Shown: positions 63,265 to 64,000 of the stretch, one piece after another
Position numbering within the stretch: the first letter of the stretch is position 1
Layout: every line of letters begins with the position of its first letter
From: Neoroseomonas terrae
GTDB taxonomy: Bacteria; Pseudomonadota; Alphaproteobacteria; Acetobacterales; Acetobacteraceae
Assembly (NCBI RefSeq): GCF_018129025.1
Contig: NZ_JAAEDI010000013.1
Span: 62,001-126,000, forward strand
DNA length: 64,000 nucleotides
Direction of reading: 5' to 3'
Made by a program: the position numbers and the translations under genes
Notes under the pieces: generated by a model
Seen by the model: only the letters and a program-made list of their open reading frames with translations
Database searches by the model: none
Told to the model about the DNA's origin: nothing

Positions 63265-64000
63265 ATGCCTGACACCCTGACGCCCGACGGCCTGCTCGCC
63301 GAACTCGCCACCCTGCTCGGCCCCGCGGGCGTGCTGACCGCCGCCGAGGACATCGCCCCGGCCCTCGCCGACTGGCGCGGCTTGTACCAGGGCAAGGCCA
63401 TGGCCGTACTGCGCCCCGCGAATACGCAGGAGGTCTCGGCCTGCGTGACGCTCTGCGCCGCGGCCGGCATCCCCATCGTGCCGCAGGGCGGCAACACCTC
63501 GATGGTCGGCGGCGCCACGCCGACGGAGGACGGCAACGCGGTCGTGCTCTCCCTCGCCCGCATGAACCGCATCCGCGCAATCGACCCCGTGGACATGACC
63601 ATGACGGCCGAGGCCGGCGTCATCGTGAAGGCCGCGCAGGACGCGGCGGCGGATGCGAACTGCCTGTTCCCGCTCTCCTTCGGCGGCGAGGGCACCGCGA
63701 CGATCGGCGGCGTGCTCTCGACCAACGCCGGCGGCAACACCACCGTCCGCTACGGCAATGCGCGCGAGCTGATGCTCGGCCTCGAGGTCGTGCTACCGGA
63801 TGGCAAGGTCTGGAACGGCCTGCGCCGCCTGCGCAAGGACAACACCGGCTACGCGCTGCGCCATTTGTTCGTCGGCGCGGAAGGCACGCTGGGCATCGTC
63901 ACCGCCGCCACGCTGCGCCTGTTCGCCCCGCCGCGCGCCAATGAGGTCCTGTTCTGCTCGGTGCGCGACGAGGACGCCGCCCTCGCCGTCTTCCGGCGCT
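63265..64000 (+). CDS. FAD-linked oxidase (D-2-hydroxyacid dehydrogenase type), 3' cut
   Basis: 245 codons visible from ATG 63265; the remainder lies beyond the right edge. Vanillyl-alcohol-oxidase-type FAD domain: VLRPANTQEVSACVTLCAAAGIPIVPQGGNTSMVGGA, LSTNAGGNTTVRYGNARELMLGLEVVLPDGKVW and YALRHLFVGAEGTLGIVTAATLRL. This fits glycolate oxidase GlcD or D-2-hydroxyglutarate/D-lactate dehydrogenases; the substrate-specific C-terminus is not seen. Confidence 0.92.
   Translation, partial: MPDTLTPDGLLAELATLLGPAGVLTAAEDIAPALADWRGLYQGKAMAVLRPANTQEVSACVTLCAAAGIPIVPQGGNTSMVGGATPTEDGNAVVLSLARMNRIRAIDPVDMTMTAEAGVIVKAAQDAAADANCLFPLSFGGEGTATIGGVLSTNAGGNTTVRYGNARELMLGLEVVLPDGKVWNGLRRLRKDNTGYALRHLFVGAEGTLGIVTAATLRLFAPPRANEVLFCSVRDEDAALAVFRR

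Overview
The window is about 64 kb of very GC-rich, densely packed chromosome from an alphaproteobacterium. The gene order (rpsF-rpsR-DUF2232-rplI, dnaB-alr-mlaEF, radA-cvpA-purF, glyQ-glyS-ppdK, acpP-fabF-mltG, TPR-bamB-der) and the protein sequences fit Rhodospirillales, most likely Acetobacteraceae such as a Roseomonas relative. This placement is inferred from gene order and composition; no rRNA gene is present to settle it. I found no tRNA, rRNA, CRISPR array, complete insertion sequence or prophage.

Layout. 1-10.2 kb is housekeeping backbone: fabD (cut by the left edge), the S6/S18/L9 operon with a membrane-protein gene inside it, a cyclopropane-fatty-acid synthase, then dnaB-GNAT-alr-mlaE-mlaF with overlapping genes. 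10.2-24.4 kb is accessory metabolism and stress: a luciferase-like monooxygenase, an MFS transporter facing an AdaA-like alkylation sensor, an ahpC-ahpD peroxide-defence pair of mycobacterial type, a TauD/TfdA dioxygenase, a LysR-HAD pair, a TauE-type permease flanked by two secreted alpha/beta-hydrolase-like proteins that lack catalytic residues, and a dihydroorotase-nitroreductase-EamA operon. 24.9-31.3 kb is glyQ-vapB-vapC-glyS-ppdK, a toxin-antitoxin pair placed inside the glycyl-tRNA synthetase operon. 31.5-37.5 kb holds ygfZ and a surface-glycan cluster (GT9, GT2, GT4, asparagine synthase). 39.2-47.6 kb is backbone again (radA, cvpA, purF, SDR, TPR-bamB-der). 47.7-51.6 kb is a small decoration group (FkbM methyltransferase, sulfotransferase, second methyltransferase). 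51.7-55.4 kb is ydcF, mltG, fabF, acpP. 55.7-64 kb has solute-binding receptors, a split chromate transporter, a huge proline-rich Sel1 protein coupled to a TAXI receptor, a lower-GC islet with a gene remnant, and an FAD-linked dehydrogenase cut by the right edge.

The most unusual feature is a family of palindromic intergenic repeats, five copies in the window. Each full copy is about 225-245 bp, ends in hairpins with the core GGAGGGGC/GCCCCTCC, carries inner hairpins (AAAGGCC/GGCCTTT or AGGATGC/GCATCCT), and has a variable centre. All copies lie near gene 3' ends. One copy has a compensated base-pair change, which suggests the hairpins themselves are maintained. Other points worth checking are the glyQ-vapBC-glyS arrangement with a 21-bp-spaced operator repeat, and the pair of complementary degenerate hydrolases around tauE.

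Many neighbouring genes overlap by ATGA or GTGA, so operon-wide translational coupling is common. Starts were chosen from ribosome-binding sites, overlaps and family N-termini.
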